In this document: positions 4,746-7,152 of the stretch, one piece after another
How the letters are laid out: each line of letters starts with the position of its first letter
How positions within the stretch are numbered: position 1 is the first letter of the stretch
Assembly (NCBI GenBank): GCA_002693605.1
Contig: NZQO01000134.1
Coordinates: 1 to 7,152, forward strand
Direction of reading: 5' to 3'
DNA: 7,152 bases
Source: Flavobacteriaceae bacterium
GTDB lineage: Bacteria; Bacteroidota; Bacteroidia; Flavobacteriales; Flavobacteriaceae
Position numbers and translations under genes: made by a program
The notes under the pieces: generated by a model
Databases searched by the model: none
Told to the model about the DNA's origin: nothing
Seen by the model: only the letters and a program-made list of their open reading frames with translations

Positions 4746-6848
4746 GTCCCCTCCGTCATCGCTGTCATGTTTGCCAGGATGATTTTGGACAAGTCATTCG
4801 CAGAATGCTGTAGTTCAGAAAGAGCTTCATTCATTGCAGTTATCTCACTCAGAAACTCCTCCTCGGTCTTCCCATCCTCTTCAATAACAACCCCCACATA
4901 ACGACCCGGATTCAGGGAGTAATCCTGCTCTTTCACTTCCTCCGGTGTCGCCAGCTTGCAAAGGCCCGTTACATCCTCGTACTCAGCATTCGGGAAGCGT
5001 TCCTGAAGCCAGTGAATATGCTGGTAATAGGCCTCCGCACTGCGAACTTCCTTGTGCAGTTCCTCCAGCGCCTCTTTCAGGCGGCGGGCGTTGCGGTCGG
5101 TGGGGGTGCGTTTGCCGGCCTGTCTGGCCTCTTCGGCTCTGGCCTTTTCGTGCTGGCGTACCACTTTGTCCAGCTGCTTCAGGCCGGTGTGCAGTTGCTG
5201 GAAGAACGGATCAAACTTTGCTCTCAATTCGTGCTGGGTGCGGTTGGCGGTTTCGATGGCCTCCGGGGTGCCCAGGTGCAGGTCGGCAGCTTCGGTGTAG
5301 GCATCACTGGCTTGCTGCAGGGCTTTCAGGCCCTGCCACTGGCTGACCAGTTCGCCCACGGCCTGCTTGCCCTGGGCGTCGTCCAGCACGTCCAGTAACT
5401 GCTCACTTACCGGCTCCACCTTTTCACGGTTGGCCAGCAGTTGTTCCATGCCCTTGCGGAAGTAGCTGTCCACCAGCCGGATAAAGTCGGCCCGCTTGCC
5501 CTTGTGCAGCTTGCTGATGATGGCAATGTTGGACCTGCTCCTCACTGAACTCCCGATGGGCCCGGTCAATCTGGGTGAAGAGATTTCGGGCATCGATGAA
5601 CAGAATTCGATTGTCCTGCTTGTTCTTGTCGAAGAACCACAGAGTGGCCGGCAGGGTGACCGTGTAGAACATGTTGGACGGCAGCGTGAGCATGCCGTAG
5701 ATCAGGTTGTTCTCGATCAGGGTCTGGCGAATGTCCGCCTCGCTGTGGCGGGCATCGGAGGCGGAATTGGCCATCACCAGCGCCGCGCGGCCGCTGTCCG
5801 GGGTGTTGTTCTTCAGGGAGGTGGCGAACAGATTGATCCACAGGTAATTGGCGTTGGGGACGGTTTCCTTGCCCTTCTCGCTAGCTTTGGCCTTGGTTTT
5901 CTTTCGGGGCAGGCCGTAGGTATTGAAACGTGGATCGTCTTCCACCGAGGCTAGGGGCACGTCGTCCACGTTGAACGGCGGATTGGCCATCACGAAGTCG
6001 AACTTGCCGAAGCCGTCAAACGGGTTTTCGGTGTAGCTGTTGGCCTGGCGAATCTCGCCCCGCAGGCCGTTCACCGCCAGGTTCATCTTGGCCAGCTTGA
6101 CGGTATCCAGGGTCTTTTCCTGGCCATAGACGTAGAGCTGGTCTTCATCGTGGGCTTCACCCAGTTCGTCCAGTTTCCTGCGGTGGCGCTCAACAAACTG
6201 CTGGGATTGCACGAACATCCCGGCCGATCCGCAGGCTGGGTCGTATACCGTGCCATGGTGGGGTTCGATGATTTCCACCATCAGTTTGACCACCGAGGTA
6301 GGTGTGAAAAACTCACCGCCTTTCTGGCCTTCACTCAGGGCAAACTTGCCAAGGAAGAACTCGTAAATTTTACCGAAGATGTCGCCATTGGCATCGGCCG
6401 GGATGTTGGAGAAGTTCTTCAGCAGTTCCGCCAGAAGGGTGTTACTGGTGCGTGTAAGAGCGAAGTATTCGTCCTTGGGCAGGATGCCATCCAGCTCGGT
6501 TTTGTATTCCTCGATGGCTTCCATGGCCTGCTTGATCTTTCGCGCGAGATCTTCCTGCTCCGGCAGGCCCAGAAGGTAGTGGTAGCGGGCGTGGTCCGGG
6601 AGATAGAAACCGCATTTCTGAATGGCGATGTCGGAGATGGGCTTTTCTCGCCGGGTGCCTCTGAGCTCCGCAAACTCTTTGGTGATGTCCGGCTCGGCCC
6701 GCTTGTATTTGTTGTCGGCAAATTTCAGGAAGATCAGCCCTAGTACAGGAGTGGCGTATTCGCTGGACTTGAGATCGGAGTTGGCCCGCAGGTTATCGGC
6801 GGCAGACCAGAGGTCATCTTCAAGCTGTTTGAGCTGTTCGGCATTCAT
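4742..6848 (-). pseudogene. hsdM: HsdM, type I N6-adenine DNA methyltransferase, frameshifted
   Basis: Modification subunit of the type I complex, which transfers a methyl group from S-adenosylmethionine to adenine. From ATG 6848 (AGGAGA 12 bases upstream; a TTG at 6884 is less likely) the first frame carries the HsdM N-terminal helical domain (LEDDLWSAADNLR, YATPVLGLIFLKFAD). It then has GGEFFTPTSVVKLM (178-191), AdoMet motif I DPACGSAGM (203-211) and catalytic NPPF (289-292). At about residue 439 (near 5530) homology passes to another frame, NIAIISKLHKGKRADFIRLV, which continues through a coiled-coil C-terminus with the HsdM-typical YSLNPGRYVGV and stops at 4742, overlapping hsdS. The joined protein would be about 700 residues. 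Without correction, translation ends at 5424 after about 35 foreign residues. No homopolymer or slippery site explains it. The break is a real mutation (for example loss of two bases) or a sequencing error. Confidence 0.85.
5525..5534 (-). other. Frameshift point in hsdM
   Basis: On the minus strand, frame one reads GAG CAG GTC CAA CAT TGC (E Q V Q H C), while the conserved continuation reads AAC ATT GCC ATC (N I A I). Restoring two A residues (GTC CAA AAC ATT) would give EEQVQNIAI, as expected in this family. That makes a 2-base loss the simplest explanation, though a 1-base gain also fits. Confidence 0.7.
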
Positions 6849-6915
6849 GGTGGAAAGGCGTCTCCTGAAACTACCACTACACAAAATATGGAGAGACTCT
6901 AAACAACATTGGGAA

Positions 6916-6961
6916 ACCAGACCATAGCAAACCGTATATTCGAACGTTAAGCTTGTCTGGT
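6916..6961. promoter_or_regulatory. Inverted repeat upstream of hsdM, possible operator
   Basis: ACCAGAC (6916-6922) and GTCTGGT (6955-6961) are perfect inverted copies 32 bases apart, flanking the candidate hsdM promoter. The arm TTGTCTGGT (6953-6961) resembles TTGTCTGAT in the abiEi operator (3467-3475), which hints at shared control. A 7-bp repeat at this distance can also arise by chance. Confidence 0.3.
6921..6950 (-). promoter_or_regulatory. Weak candidate promoter for the hsd operon
   Basis: On the minus strand TTAACG (6950-6945) and TATGGT (6926-6921) are 18 bases apart, about 75 bases upstream of the hsdM ATG. It lies between the arms of an inverted repeat, ACCAGAC (6916-6922) and GTCTGGT (6955-6961). 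Matches to consensus are partial. Confidence 0.25.
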
Positions 6962-6995
6962 ATTACGCATCCGTGAAGTAGCCAGGTACCCAAGT

Positions 6996-7152
6996 TTGCA
7001 GAAAACGCCCCTACCAACCCAGACCGCCATCAGCCTTGGCGAACTCATGTGCACCGTCACCCGGGACTGGCTCTGGCAACCGGCGGAGCAATGGGTCCGG
7101 GAACGCAATCCGGGCAGCGTCCTGCATTGCCGGGTTGGGTCCGGCCAGGCCA
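6996..7152 (+). CDS. Possible partial ORF of unknown function (divergent from hsdM)
   Basis: A plus-strand frame from TTG 6996 stays open to the window edge. It reads QKTPLPTQTAISLGELM, then TRDWLWQPAEQW and so on, with a strongly GC-rich third codon position. I do not recognise the protein and the start is uncertain; ATG at 7047 is another option. A minus-strand frame ending DGGLGW at about 7016 is a competing reading with weaker codon bias. Either would be the edge of the neighbouring gene, and 6849-6995 would then be the intergenic hsd promoter region. Confidence 0.3.
   Translation, partial: MQKTPLPTQTAISLGELMCTVTRDWLWQPAEQWVRERNPGSVLHCRVGSGQA

Noticed and set aside
5515..5545. Phase-variable or programmed frameshift in hsdM
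   Set aside because: No simple repeat, homopolymer run or recognisable slippery heptamer is present.
5424..5593. Separate downstream gene starting at ATG 5593
   Set aside because: Its first 20 residues are an out-of-frame reading of hsdM; homology begins only at NIAIISK, so it is the hsdM C-terminus after a frameshift.
5496..6743. Several plus-strand ORFs opposite hsdM
   Set aside because: They are antisense to conserved HsdM motifs (DPACGSAGM, NPPF) and their sequences resemble no domain.
1..7152. CRISPR array, tRNA or rRNA genes
   Set aside because: No regularly spaced repeats and no tRNA or rRNA-like sequence was seen.

Overview
The window is a chromosomal defence locus from a proteobacterium, probably a marine-type gammaproteobacterium (Marinobacter-like composition and proteins; this is a low-confidence impression from sequence style, not a search). 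All well-supported genes lie on the minus strand, so the operon reads from right to left. The backbone is a type I restriction-modification operon with high-GC codon use. Nested in it is a clearly more AT-rich block that carries a different anti-phage gene.

Right to left: 6996-7152 holds a poorly supported plus-strand partial ORF. hsdM (6848-4742) encodes the methyltransferase subunit with motifs DPACGSAGM and NPPF, but the reading frame breaks at about 5530, so its C-terminal third is in another frame. hsdS (4745-3489) overlaps the hsdM stop by ATGA and encodes a two-TRD specificity subunit. Next is a large inverted repeat (3424-3477), a probable AbiEi operator, which overlaps the TTG start of abiEi (3434-2808). 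abiEi is an intact type IV antitoxin/repressor. Its toxin partner abiEii should follow immediately but does not. Only about 50 codons resembling an AbiEii C-terminus survive, at 563-405, directly upstream of and overlapping hsdR (408 to the window edge, N-terminal 136 residues only).

Between abiEi and the abiEii remnant lies an AT-rich block of about 2.2 kb (roughly 585-2825). It contains a 324-base leader region with a possible promoter, a 60-codon small ORF (2483-2301) with a strong ribosome binding site, and a 559-residue anti-phage dCTP/dCMP deaminase (2296-617). The deaminase has an N-terminal P-loop-like kinase-fold region and a C-terminal zinc deaminase domain (HAE and PCxxC), as in the AvcD/anti-phage dCTP deaminase family. 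A perfect 8-bp inverted repeat sits at the end of the small ORF, abutting the ribosome binding site of the deaminase. The small ORF, or the RNA carrying it, sits where the inhibitory AvcI RNA lies in avcI-avcD systems.

The simplest reading is that the ancestral order was hsdM-hsdS-abiEi-abiEii-hsdR, a type I system with an embedded type IV toxin-antitoxin module. The deaminase cassette then replaced nearly all of abiEii. The result is a layered locus: DNA restriction (possibly weakened by the hsdM frameshift), an orphan AbiEi repressor with its operator, and a nucleotide-depleting deaminase with its own putative control element.
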